37,254 nucleotides of DNA from Cyanobacteriota bacterium erpe_2018_sw_21hr_WHONDRS-SW48-000092_B_bin.40 (GTDB taxonomy: Bacteria; Cyanobacteriota; Vampirovibrionia; Obscuribacterales; Obscuribacteraceae). The notes below the pieces were generated by a model. That model ran no database searches. It had not been told where the DNA came from and saw only the letters and a program-made list of their open reading frames with translations. Position 1 is the stretch's first letter. Each line of letters begins with the position of its first letter. Shown one piece after another: positions 7,429 through 15,371 of the stretch. The stretch is from positions 1-37,254 of the forward strand of contig JAUPUU010000438.1 in NCBI GenBank assembly GCA_030917395.1. The letters are read 5' to 3'. Made by a program: the position numbers and the translations under genes.

Positions 7429-8403
7429 CTAAAGAATATTCTTGCCGAGCGCCGACTGAACGAGGTCTACAGCCAACTGAGCAGTGCGATTCTTAATATC
7501 TAGTGTGGGATTGAGCTCAACAATATCAATCGACCGCACCATTTTTGTATCAGCCAACAACTCAAGAGCAAAATGACTCTCGCGATAAGTAAAGCCGCCC
7601 CTTGAATCGGTGCTCACACCAGGAGCGACATCGGGATCAATAACGTCAAGATCAAAGGAGACATGCAGGCCATGAATATCACCTCCAATTGATTGCAAGG
7701 CTTGCTCTGTGATTTTCTTAATGCCCTGTTCATCAACATCGCGCATGGTAAACGGCAAAACTCCAGAATCGCGTACGAGATCGGTTTCGGCTTGATCTAA
7801 ATCTCTAATACCAATAAGAGAACAGCGCTTGGCCTGAACCTTAGGAGAAAATCCATTCAAATTTACCAAGCTCTCATCACCTTGTCCCAGTGAGATAGCA
7901 AAAGGCATACCGTGAACGTTACCGCTAGGCGAAGTAGCTGGGGTATTGATATCACCATGAGCATCAAACCAAACTAAACCAAACTCTTCTTTACGCTTGC
8001 GGTAGTAGCTTGAAACTCCTGCGATACTGCCAATCGCCAAAGAATGGTCACCGCCAATAGTGATTGCCACAGTGCCAGCCTCTAACGCTTCTTCAACAGC
8101 TTGGGCCACGGCTTGACTCACAGCAGCGATTTCTGGCACACAACGGCTGTGTATTGCGCTAGTACTTTTCTCCCACCAGGTCAAAACTTCAGGCACAGCA
8201 ATCTCGACTTCTTTGTGCACAGTGTAGCCAAGGTCTTTAATGCGACTTACTAAACGGGCTACTTTCATAGCTCCTGGCCCTAAAGCTACTCCAGCATGCG
8301 GGCCGCCCAGATGAATCGGACAATAGATCAAAGTTACCGATCTATTGAGTTTGGCCGCTGAATTAGCCACAAGCGAACTGCTACTAGCTTTGGGTGCTGA
8401 CAC
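7429..8403 (-). CDS. rocF: Arginase
   Basis: 324 residues hydrolysing L-arginine to ornithine and urea. The dinuclear manganese site is complete: GGDHS (117-121, ligand His120), WFDAHGDINTP (ligands Asp147, His149, Asp151) and SFDLDVIDP (ligands Asp251, Asp253). DAHGDINTP followed by SGNVHGMP marks arginase rather than agmatinase. The GTG at 8403 is chosen because a strong GGAGGA lies 4 bases upstream (8408-8413); a TTG at 8415 would put the SD inside the gene. It leads an operon with the secreted FG-GAP-like protein and is divergent from the coiled-coil gene. In this setting it may feed ornithine/polyamine or nitrogen metabolism; no other arginine gene is nearby. Confidence 0.93.
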   Translation of the reverse strand: MSAPKASSSSLVANSAAKLNRSVTLIYCPIHLGGPHAGVALGPGAMKVARLVSRIKDLGYTVHKEVEIAVPEVLTWWEKSTSAIHSRCVPEIAAVSQAVAQAVEEALEAGTVAITIGGDHSLAIGSIAGVSSYYRKRKEEFGLVWFDAHGDINTPATSPSGNVHGMPFAISLGQGDESLVNLNGFSPKVQAKRCSLIGIRDLDQAETDLVRDSGVLPFTMRDVDEQGIKKITEQALQSIGGDIHGLHVSFDLDVIDPDVAPGVSTDSRGGFTYRESHFALELLADTKMVRSIDIVELNPTLDIKNRTAQLAVDLVQSALGKNIL

Positions 8404-8407
8404 AAAA

Positions 8408-8413
8408 TCCTCC
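8408..8413 (-). promoter_or_regulatory. Shine-Dalgarno that fixes the rocF start
   Basis: GGAGGA on the minus strand, 4 bases before the GTG at 8403. It is one of the strongest ribosome binding sites in the window and contradicts the longer TTG start. Confidence 0.8.
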
Positions 8414-8521
8414 AATCAATTGCTATTTAATTGTATTTAGTGGGTCTACCACTAGGTTTCCGCTTTGTGACAATCTTAGTAGATCAGCGGCCACGGAGCA
8501 TATATAGATTAGTTGCTAGTG

Positions 8522-8527
8522 TATAAT
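8522..8527 (+). promoter_or_regulatory. Candidate -10 element of the coiled-coil gene
   Basis: A perfect TATAAT, 38 bases before the GTG of the downstream gene, in the divergent rocF gap. No convincing -35 at 17 bases was found. Confidence 0.35.
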
Positions 8528-8565
8528 CTTCTCTTGGTTTTTGTCTGTATTTTGAGGTTGGGAAA

Positions 8566-8925
8566 GTGTTGCGACCGTTGATCAAGATTTTCTTCCTAGC
8601 TAACGCCGCTTTTGAAGTGGCAAGAGAACGTGTCGAAGATGCACTTGACACCTTTACTGCGCGAGCTGGCGAATACAAGTCAAACGAATCAGATCGCGTG
8701 CAAAAGACTCGCGATAAATTCAAACAAATGCTCAATGAAACAAGCCAAAACATCTGGAATCGCTCCGATGTCTTGGAAGGGCAAGTACGCGAAAAAATTC
8801 GCCGCCAGGTAGCTGACTTCTCCCTGGGAGCCCTTGGTGACTCAACCGAGATCAATGAGTTGAGAGCCGAAATCGCTACATTGCGCGCTGAAATTGCTGA
8901 CATCAAACAAAAGTCGCCCGTTTGA
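8566..8925 (+). CDS. Small phasin-like helical/coiled-coil protein
   Basis: 119 residues from a GTG with GAGG 8 bases upstream. After a short hydrophobic start (LRPLIKIFFLANAAFEVARERVEDAL) it is almost all charged amphipathic helix. It ends in a heptad-type coiled coil (INELRAEIATLRAEIADIKQK), resembling phasin/PhaF-like granule proteins and other small helical proteins. No catalytic motif. The next gene starts 61 bases on. The phasin idea is a shape resemblance only. Confidence 0.6.
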   Translation: MLRPLIKIFFLANAAFEVARERVEDALDTFTARAGEYKSNESDRVQKTRDKFKQMLNETSQNIWNRSDVLEGQVREKIRRQVADFSLGALGDSTEINELRAEIATLRAEIADIKQKSPV

Positions 8926-8986
8926 GCTAACCGTCTAAAAATTCCGAATCCCCAGCAATTATGTTCGTTTCAACCCGGGGTCAGGC

Positions 8987-10975
8987 ATGAGCGACCCTCA
9001 GTCCGATGCAATAGCAGCAGAACCAGATAATCTTAAAGAGCAGCTCGAGCAGTCAGAGCAGAAAACGCTAAATGGTGGGCTTTCTGACGCTCCAAATAGG
9101 GCTCAGGAAAGCAAGAGTCAAGAAAGCAAAAGCCAAGCCAGTCATCAGCTATACGATACGGCCCTGGCTGACCAGGCTATTCGCTTAGAAGTTCTGCTAA
9201 AAGACAAACGCTTTTGGAAGAGTCTATCCACTCTCTCTATGTTGGCCTCTGTAGCAGCCGTAGACCGTCTTGTCGGTGGCCGCTACAAGAAGCGCTCAGC
9301 CTCGGAGGCCAGAAAACGCACAGCCAAGCTTGTCAAACAGGCTTTAATAGAAATGGGCGCTACATTTATAAAGCTCGGCCAGTTTCTTTCGGTTCGCAAG
9401 GACATAATTTCAGAAGAATTAGCAGAAGAACTCGTTTCGCTCCAAGATCGGGTGCCACCTTTTGAATTCGACAGCCTCTGTCAAACCATTGAGCGCGAAC
9501 TTGGAGCCCCTCCCGACAAGCTATTCAAAGAATTTGAAGCAACGCCAATCGCCTCAGCCTCGATTGGTCAGGTGCATAGAGCACGCCTGCAGGATGGCCG
9601 CGCCGTAGTTGTTAAGGTACAAAGGCCCGACCTATCTGACATCTTTTATCGCGACTTAGGTTACATGCGATTAATCGCCCGCATTGGTCCAATCATTCGC
9701 CCTAGCCAAGACTGGAGCGGCTGGCTTGCCCTATCAGATGAATTCGGCCGTACCCTCTTCGAAGAAATTGACTATATAAAAGAAGGCCGCAACGCCGACC
9801 GCATCAGACAGATACTAAAAGATCAAAAAACTCTCAGGGTGCCCCGAGTATTCTGGAAACTTACAGGCCGGAAAGTTTTAACGCTTGAATACTTACCCGG
9901 AGTCAAAATTGACAACAAGGAAGAAATTGCCAGGCAAGGCATTGACCCAGTAGCCATCGGCAACAACCTTGTGGCAGCTTATATGGAACAAGTGCTGATG
10001 CATGGTTTTTTCCATGCCGACCCCCATGCGGGAAATTTGGCCGTTGGCCCAGACGGCCGCATCGTTATATATGACTTTGGCATGATTGGCGAAATTAGCC
10101 AATCACAGAGAGAAGCAATATTGGGCTGCATCGCCGCTGTAATCAATATGCACCCGGACGAGTTGATCAAGAACCTAGCCACCCTTGGAATTGTCAAAGA
10201 AGGGGCAAAGCAAGAATCTATGGTGCGGGCAGTTCAACCATTTATTGAGTATTACAAAGGCAAACAAATAAAAGAACTAGATTTCAGTGATTTAGAGCAT
10301 GACATCGACCAAATTGCCATGGATCGCTCACTAAAACTCCCCCCAAGTCTGGCCTATTTACTGCGCACAGGCTCATCGCTAGAGGGCATCGCCCGCAGTC
10401 TCCATCCCAATTTCTCCTTCGTTGAGGCAGCAAAACCATCGGTAAAGAAATGGGCGCTGGCAAATCCAGCTCAAGCCTATTTTGCTCTAGGTTATTTAAC
10501 TAGAGGAAAACTCTTTGGCCAGAAAGGGGTATTTAGCGAAGAAGGCCTTGTGCGGCTCTTCTCCAGCACAAACGCTGGCGAGGAAAGTGCCACTGGCAAG
10601 CTTTTGCCAAGAGGGAACAAGACAAAATCTGGTCTGAAAACCGGCTCAGTCAGCCAATCTGAGTTAGAATTACAGAAAGAGCACGGTCGAAGACTCCAAG
10701 AGATCCGAAAGTTAGAGACTCAAATCTATATTTTGGATAGAGAGGTTAAGAGTCTTTCGAAAAATCGGGTAAATTTACTATGGACCGCCTTGATGTGGTT
10801 TTCATTGTCTCTAGTATTTTGGGGCATAACATCTGCATCTTCAGGAAGGCAATTTACCGAGTATTATTTGATTGGAAATGGTGTAATGGTGGCTATTATT
10901 GTTTGGCAAATAGTAAGACCACTGGGGATGGCTAATCGAAAGCGTTCCAATGGGTCGACTGGGAGACGGAGATAG
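8987..10975 (+). CDS. ABC1/AarF/UbiB-family atypical kinase, membrane-anchored
   Basis: 662 residues. A Gln/Ser-rich N-terminal tail (SQESKSQESKSQ) precedes the ABC1 core. The family KxGQ motif (KLGQFLSVRKD, 129 onward) is followed by ASIGQVHRARL (the Ala-rich loop), VVKVQRP with the invariant Lys, HADPHAGN at 343-350 (catalytic loop) and the metal-binding DFG at 363 in IYDFGM. Two C-terminal hydrophobic helices (about 600-622 and 628-646) anchor it. UbiB/COQ8 proteins have ATPase activity needed for quinone biosynthesis; cyanobacterial homologues act in prenyl-lipid/stress functions. The substrate here is unknown. Three bases separate it from the PP2C gene, so an operon with the signalling module is likely. 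Confidence 0.88.
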   Translation: MSDPQSDAIAAEPDNLKEQLEQSEQKTLNGGLSDAPNRAQESKSQESKSQASHQLYDTALADQAIRLEVLLKDKRFWKSLSTLSMLASVAAVDRLVGGRYKKRSASEARKRTAKLVKQALIEMGATFIKLGQFLSVRKDIISEELAEELVSLQDRVPPFEFDSLCQTIERELGAPPDKLFKEFEATPIASASIGQVHRARLQDGRAVVVKVQRPDLSDIFYRDLGYMRLIARIGPIIRPSQDWSGWLALSDEFGRTLFEEIDYIKEGRNADRIRQILKDQKTLRVPRVFWKLTGRKVLTLEYLPGVKIDNKEEIARQGIDPVAIGNNLVAAYMEQVLMHGFFHADPHAGNLAVGPDGRIVIYDFGMIGEISQSQREAILGCIAAVINMHPDELIKNLATLGIVKEGAKQESMVRAVQPFIEYYKGKQIKELDFSDLEHDIDQIAMDRSLKLPPSLAYLLRTGSSLEGIARSLHPNFSFVEAAKPSVKKWALANPAQAYFALGYLTRGKLFGQKGVFSEEGLVRLFSSTNAGEESATGKLLPRGNKTKSGLKTGSVSQSELELQKEHGRRLQEIRKLETQIYILDREVKSLSKNRVNLLWTALMWFSLSLVFWGITSASSGRQFTEYYLIGNGVMVAIIVWQIVRPLGMANRKRSNGSTGRRR

Positions 10976-10978
10976 ACA

Positions 10979-11743
10979 ATGCTGAAATGGCGTGCAGCGG
11001 CACGAACTGATGCGGGTTGCCAGCGTCAGAGGAATGAAGACAATTTCTATGTGAGCCCTGATAATCGCGTCTTTGCCGTCGCTGACGGTATGGGCGGTGC
11101 AGTTGGTGGCGCCAAGGCGAGCAAGTTGGCTATGGAAGCCGTCGAGCAACAATGGAAAGACTGTCCTCCTCCGGCCAAGGATAAAGAAGCAATCACTAAA
11201 TGGCTTACTGAAACGGTCAATTCGGCCAATCATTCAGTTTGGCACTCGGCTGAAGAAGATGCCTCTGTCAGAGGTATGGGTACCACTGTAGTAGTGGCTG
11301 TCCAGGCCGATGACAACTATATGCAAATTGCTCATGTCGGCGACTCTAGAGCCTACTTAGTAAGAGAAGGCAAAACCAGGCTTCTGACTAACGACCATTC
11401 GGTAGTTCAGGAAATGGTGAGAGCCGGTCGCTTGACGGAAGAGCAGGCCAGAATCAATCCTTACAAAAACTTAATCACTCGTTGCCTTGGCCACGAAGAG
11501 AAAGTGGAAATTGATCACACCCCCGTAGATCTACATGACAACGACTGGGTTGTACTCTGCTCTGATGGATTGCCTACAGTTCTTCGCGACGAACAAATTG
11601 GTGAGTCAATTAAAGACCTAACCGATCCCGAAGGCCTTTGCGAAGAATTGGTCAAGCTAACTATCGACGGCGGTGCGCCTGACAACGTTACGGTAGTGGT
11701 CGTAAAATTCAACGACGAAAGTTCTGACAACGGTAGCAAATAG
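10979..11743 (+). CDS. PP2C-type protein serine/threonine phosphatase
   Basis: 254 residues, a typical stand-alone bacterial PPM phosphatase. Metal-site motifs in order: RNEDNF (18-23), VADGMGG (34-40), GMGTTVVV, HVGDSRAYL, LTNDHS, VVLCSDGL and GAPDNVTVVVV. All Asp ligands of the Mn/Mg cluster are visible. No membrane segment, so cytoplasmic. It starts 3 bases after the UbiB-type gene and precedes FHA and PknB genes. By analogy with PrpC/Stp-PrkC pairs it should reverse the kinase encoded downstream. Confidence 0.92.
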   Translation: MLKWRAAARTDAGCQRQRNEDNFYVSPDNRVFAVADGMGGAVGGAKASKLAMEAVEQQWKDCPPPAKDKEAITKWLTETVNSANHSVWHSAEEDASVRGMGTTVVVAVQADDNYMQIAHVGDSRAYLVREGKTRLLTNDHSVVQEMVRAGRLTEEQARINPYKNLITRCLGHEEKVEIDHTPVDLHDNDWVVLCSDGLPTVLRDEQIGESIKDLTDPEGLCEELVKLTIDGGAPDNVTVVVVKFNDESSDNGSK

Positions 11744-11760
11744 GCTTCTAACGCGGTGAA

Positions 11761-12240
11761 ATGGCAGCCAATCCCAATCCTAATGCCCAACAACAGTGTG
11801 CAAGGTGCGGTGCAACGTTAGCCCGCCCAGGGGCAGAGTGTAATGTTTGCGGTGGTACCGTTAACATGGGGGTTATGCAGCCCGCTGCAGTGGACAGAAA
11901 GGACGATCCACAACACGCAGCCTCTGCATTTAGAAAAGAGGCAAAACCAATGAAACCTGCATATCTTTTCAACAAACTAACCAATGAGCGCTTTCCACTA
12001 AATCAGTCGGTAAGTAAAATTGGCCGCGATCAAACAAACAATATATCGGTCACCAACGATCATTACATCTCCAGGCACCACGCTTGGGTTTTGCAAATGC
12101 AAGGTGCATATTGGGTGGAAGACCTGGGTTCGACCAATGGCACTCTCCTGAATGGTGAGATTCTTAGCGAACGTAGGCAAATCTCGCCGGGAGATAGATT
12201 GACCTTCGGCAAAACGGAGTTCGTTTTCGTAATCGAATAA
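11761..12240 (+). CDS. Zinc-ribbon plus FHA-domain protein
   Basis: 159 residues. An N-terminal CxxC-x10-CxxC zinc ribbon (Cys13, 16, 27, 30) is joined by a polar linker to a forkhead-associated domain at about 68-157. The phosphothreonine-binding residues are present: GRDQTN, SRHH and GSTNGTLLNG. It is likely a reader of kinase-phosphorylated proteins in the same operon, comparable to GarA/Fha proteins that carry a phosphorylatable N-terminal segment. An internal Met64 could begin a ribbon-less form, but the upstream ATG, 17 bases after the phosphatase stop, fits better. Confidence 0.88.
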   Translation: MAANPNPNAQQQCARCGATLARPGAECNVCGGTVNMGVMQPAAVDRKDDPQHAASAFRKEAKPMKPAYLFNKLTNERFPLNQSVSKIGRDQTNNISVTNDHYISRHHAWVLQMQGAYWVEDLGSTNGTLLNGEILSERRQISPGDRLTFGKTEFVFVIE

Positions 12241-12256
12241 GTCAATTACAGCTCAT

Positions 12257-14503
12257 ATGAATTCTAATAGCTCCCCGCAAGACAGCCGCAAACCAGTTGG
12301 TAAAAATTGGTGCGGGCGCTACGAGTTGCTGGGCGAAATTGGACGCGGCGGCATGGGTATTGTCTACCGTGCCATTCATCCCGACACAGGACACTTTGTC
12401 GCCATAAAGCAATTGGTGCTGGAAAACATCGCACCAGAAAAACGAACTGAGTTCAAAGACCGCTTCAAACGCGAAGCTTACACAATCGCCCGCCTAAAAC
12501 ATCCCAACATAGTTGATGTTATCGACATCTGCATAGAAGACGATTCCTTTTTCTATGTAATGGAATTTCTTGATGGTGACAGCTTACGCAAAGACCTGCT
12601 CAGACGCGGCGGAAAGATGTCGGTAGAGCAGCTCTATCCAATACTGTCACAAGTAGGCGAGGCTCTTTCATTAGCTCACTCAATGAGCATTGTGCACCGT
12701 GATGTCAAACCAGACAATATCTTCATCCTGAAAAACGGCGTGGTCAAGCTAACCGACTTCGGCATCGCACGCGCAGCAGAGTTTGAAGAATCAAATCTTA
12801 CTAAGACCGGCATAATGATGGGCACTCTGAACTATGTCTCACCAGAACAGCTACAAGATGCCAAAAGCGTAGACCATAGAGCCGACATCTTCTCACTCGG
12901 TATAGTTTGCTACGAAGCCTTGAGCGGATGCATGCCGTTCACCGCTGATGGCATAGCAGCGACCATAGTAAAAATTATCTCGCTCGAAGAAAAACCACTA
13001 CACATTCTCAACCCAGCAATTAGCACAGAAATTTCAGCCAGCGTTGGTCGCGCCATGCGCAAAAAGCCGCGCGAACGCTATCGCTCGGTAACAGAATTTG
13101 TCAAAGACTTTTCAGCCACATTATCTGAGCAAGTCAAACAATCGGTAGCAACCCTCGCCGATATTACTGGTCAAAGCTATGAAAACATACCAGCTACAAA
13201 TTTTCGCCCAGTCAAAACACAATTTGGTATCACATCAATAGATGGTGTCATTACAGATCCAGGTCAACAAACCGGCATAGAGCAGTCTTTCGATTCAGGC
13301 CTGGCAAACAGAACAGCCGTAGAAGGTCTTGCTCTGTCGACGGCCACCGATATGCCGCAAGAGCAGATGCTTGAGGCCCAGCAAATGCTTGAATCAAATC
13401 AAATGCTTGAGACCAGGCATGAATTCAAAGCAATGCCACAAGTGAAAGCGACGATAGAAGAACCGGTTAAAGCACAAGAGCTGGTTAAAGCACAAGAACC
13501 TTTGTTAGCACCAGCCCCAAGGCCAGAGAAGAGCGCCATTAGGCATCTTCTCTCTATGCAACATCAAGGCAGTGGCTCTACTAGTAAACGCTTTGAAGAA
13601 CCAGCGGTATTAACGTGCCGCGCCGGCCGCTTAGCTATTGCCGACGCCGTAACCCGCACCATCAACGTTTTCGCATACGATGGTAAGAATATCGAACAAA
13701 CTCTTCGTCATCTATATGAAGTTGCCTACAAGCCTGCCAAAGGTGTAAACGCTGAAAGCAGTCGCACCAGATGCGGTAGCATAACGCGTCCTGGTGGCCT
13801 GGCCTTCGATATGAAAGGCCGCCTCTTTGTCTGCGATGCTAGTGATCAGTTCATCCGCGTATTTGACGGGCTGGGTGCCTTTTTAAGCGAATTCAGAAAC
13901 ATTCAGGCTAAAGACTCCGGTCTTGCCGGCATTACTTTTGATTCAAGCGGATTGCTCTATGTCTCAGATTCAGCCAATGCCTGTGTTCAAGTCTTTCAAC
14001 CTGAAACTGGAGTATGGTTGCGCTCTCTTAGTGGGAGAACTGAGTTAGAGGTCAAAGCCAAAAGCATTTATGCCCAAGACACTGATCAACAAGCTCAAAT
14101 TAGACTGCCAGCCGGCCTTGCCACCGACAGATTGAATCAACTCTATCTGGCAGACTATGGTTCATCAAAAATATTTGTTTTCAACAAGCAAGGTAGTGTG
14201 CTGCGCAGCTTTGGCAACAAAGGCAGCGAACTAGGTGAGCTCAATATTCCTCGATCTGTCGCCGTCGATCGCTTTGACCGCTCATACGTGTGCGATTCAT
14301 TTAACAATAGACTTTCTATTTTTGACGCTAGTGGTAGAGTTCTCTATACTTTTGGCGAGAAGGGTAGCGGACCAAGCCAGTTGGTAAATCCTTCAGACAT
14401 TGCCATTGATAATCAGTACGGAATAGTATTCGTTTGCGATCGCGGCAACAGACGCGTGCAAATTTATCAACTATCTGGCGATTTCACGGGCCAGGAGATC
14501 TAA
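12257..14503 (+). CDS. PknB-like Ser/Thr kinase fused to an NHL beta-propeller
   Basis: 748 residues. Kinase domain about 21-290: glycine loop GRGGMGIVY, Lys51 in VAIK, HRDVKPDN with Asp149, DFG at 167-169, activation segment with Thr residues (SNLTKTGIMMGTLNYVSPEQ). A roughly 150-residue linker has Met/Gln/Glu repeats (EQMLEAQQMLESNQMLE; VKAQELVKAQE). The C-terminal 290 residues are NHL-type repeats (ITRPGGLAFDMKGRLFVCD, IDNQYGIVFVCDRGNRRVQIY) that should form a propeller for ligand or partner binding. Most PknB kinases have a membrane helix between kinase and sensor; none is seen here, so it is probably cytosolic. It follows the PP2C and FHA genes and precedes maf by 3 bases. Confidence 0.9.
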   Translation: MNSNSSPQDSRKPVGKNWCGRYELLGEIGRGGMGIVYRAIHPDTGHFVAIKQLVLENIAPEKRTEFKDRFKREAYTIARLKHPNIVDVIDICIEDDSFFYVMEFLDGDSLRKDLLRRGGKMSVEQLYPILSQVGEALSLAHSMSIVHRDVKPDNIFILKNGVVKLTDFGIARAAEFEESNLTKTGIMMGTLNYVSPEQLQDAKSVDHRADIFSLGIVCYEALSGCMPFTADGIAATIVKIISLEEKPLHILNPAISTEISASVGRAMRKKPRERYRSVTEFVKDFSATLSEQVKQSVATLADITGQSYENIPATNFRPVKTQFGITSIDGVITDPGQQTGIEQSFDSGLANRTAVEGLALSTATDMPQEQMLEAQQMLESNQMLETRHEFKAMPQVKATIEEPVKAQELVKAQEPLLAPAPRPEKSAIRHLLSMQHQGSGSTSKRFEEPAVLTCRAGRLAIADAVTRTINVFAYDGKNIEQTLRHLYEVAYKPAKGVNAESSRTRCGSITRPGGLAFDMKGRLFVCDASDQFIRVFDGLGAFLSEFRNIQAKDSGLAGITFDSSGLLYVSDSANACVQVFQPETGVWLRSLSGRTELEVKAKSIYAQDTDQQAQIRLPAGLATDRLNQLYLADYGSSKIFVFNKQGSVLRSFGNKGSELGELNIPRSVAVDRFDRSYVCDSFNNRLSIFDASGRVLYTFGEKGSGPSQLVNPSDIAIDNQYGIVFVCDRGNRRVQIYQLSGDFTGQEI

Positions 14504-14506
14504 TTA

Positions 14507-15172
14507 ATGCCATCAGCAGCAGTATCATCAGAAATAGTGCAAGCACCGAATCTCATACTAGCCTCTTCATCACCACGAAGAATCGATTTGATTAAAAACT
14601 TGGGCCTCAAGTTTGAAATTTTGCCAAGCGATCTCGATGAAATTGTCGATGCTGCGCTGACCCCAAGCCAAGTCGTAGCCGAACTAGCAGAAAGCAAGGC
14701 GGCGCGAGTTAAAGAACTAGTACAAGAAAGAGGTGGCGCAATAGCTCAAAGCCATCACGTAATTTTGGCAGCAGATACTATAGTTGTTTTTGAAGGCGAC
14801 ATTCTAGGCAAACCAGTTGACCGCGACCACGCCATTGCCATGCTCAGCCGTTTGGTCGGCAACACCCATGAAGTCTATACAGGCGTGCACGTAATATCTG
14901 TCAATCAAAGCTTAGAAAACCAGACAACAGTAGTTGCCCATCACGAAATAGAGGTAGCTAAAGTCGAGTTCAGAAAACTCTCTGCAACCGAAATTGCCAA
15001 TTATGTAGACAGTAAAGAGCCGATGGACAAAGCTGGCTCTTATGCCCTTCAAGGCATCGGCGCCTTCATGATTAACAAGATAGAAGGATCACCTTCAAAT
15101 ATTATCGGTCTGCCCCTCGTGCGCACAATAAACCTATTGCGAAAATGCGGTGTTCAAATAATGGGCGAATAG
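14507..15172 (+). CDS. maf: Maf-family nucleoside triphosphate pyrophosphatase
   Basis: 221 residues. Family landmarks: ILASSSPRRIDLIKNLGL at the start (substrate loop), the ESKAARVKEL helix, AADTIVVFEGDILGKP with the catalytic Asp, YTGVHVI, and the C-terminal DKAGSYALQGIGAFMINKIEGSPSNIIGLPL. Maf proteins hydrolyse dTTP/UTP and modified nucleotides and are linked to septum arrest. It is the last gene of the tight UbiB-PP2C-FHA-kinase run. The 199 bases after it hold nothing recognised. Confidence 0.92.
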   Translation: MPSAAVSSEIVQAPNLILASSSPRRIDLIKNLGLKFEILPSDLDEIVDAALTPSQVVAELAESKAARVKELVQERGGAIAQSHHVILAADTIVVFEGDILGKPVDRDHAIAMLSRLVGNTHEVYTGVHVISVNQSLENQTTVVAHHEIEVAKVEFRKLSATEIANYVDSKEPMDKAGSYALQGIGAFMINKIEGSPSNIIGLPLVRTINLLRKCGVQIMGE

Positions 15173-15371
15173 CCTGGGCATTAGCTTTTAAGGGCAGCAA
15201 CAAGCAAGATAAACTGCCTATAAGATAACGAAACAAAAGCCAGTACCTTCTTGACTTCGGGCAATTTGGCTGTATGAGAGCACCAATCTGGCCCAAAGTG
15301 CCAAGAAGGGTTAAAATCAGCCCTAGATCTAAAGAACGTCAAAAAACGGACACAAGCTTGGGCGGTAACCA

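Noticed and set aside
8484-8906. Ser/Arg-rich minus-strand frame opposite the coiled-coil gene
   Set aside because: Composition is that expected from antisense of a charged helix; the plus-strand gene has the SD and promoter element.
15173-15371. Short minus-strand frames in the gap after maf
   Set aside because: No SD, no domain-like sequence; regarded as non-coding.
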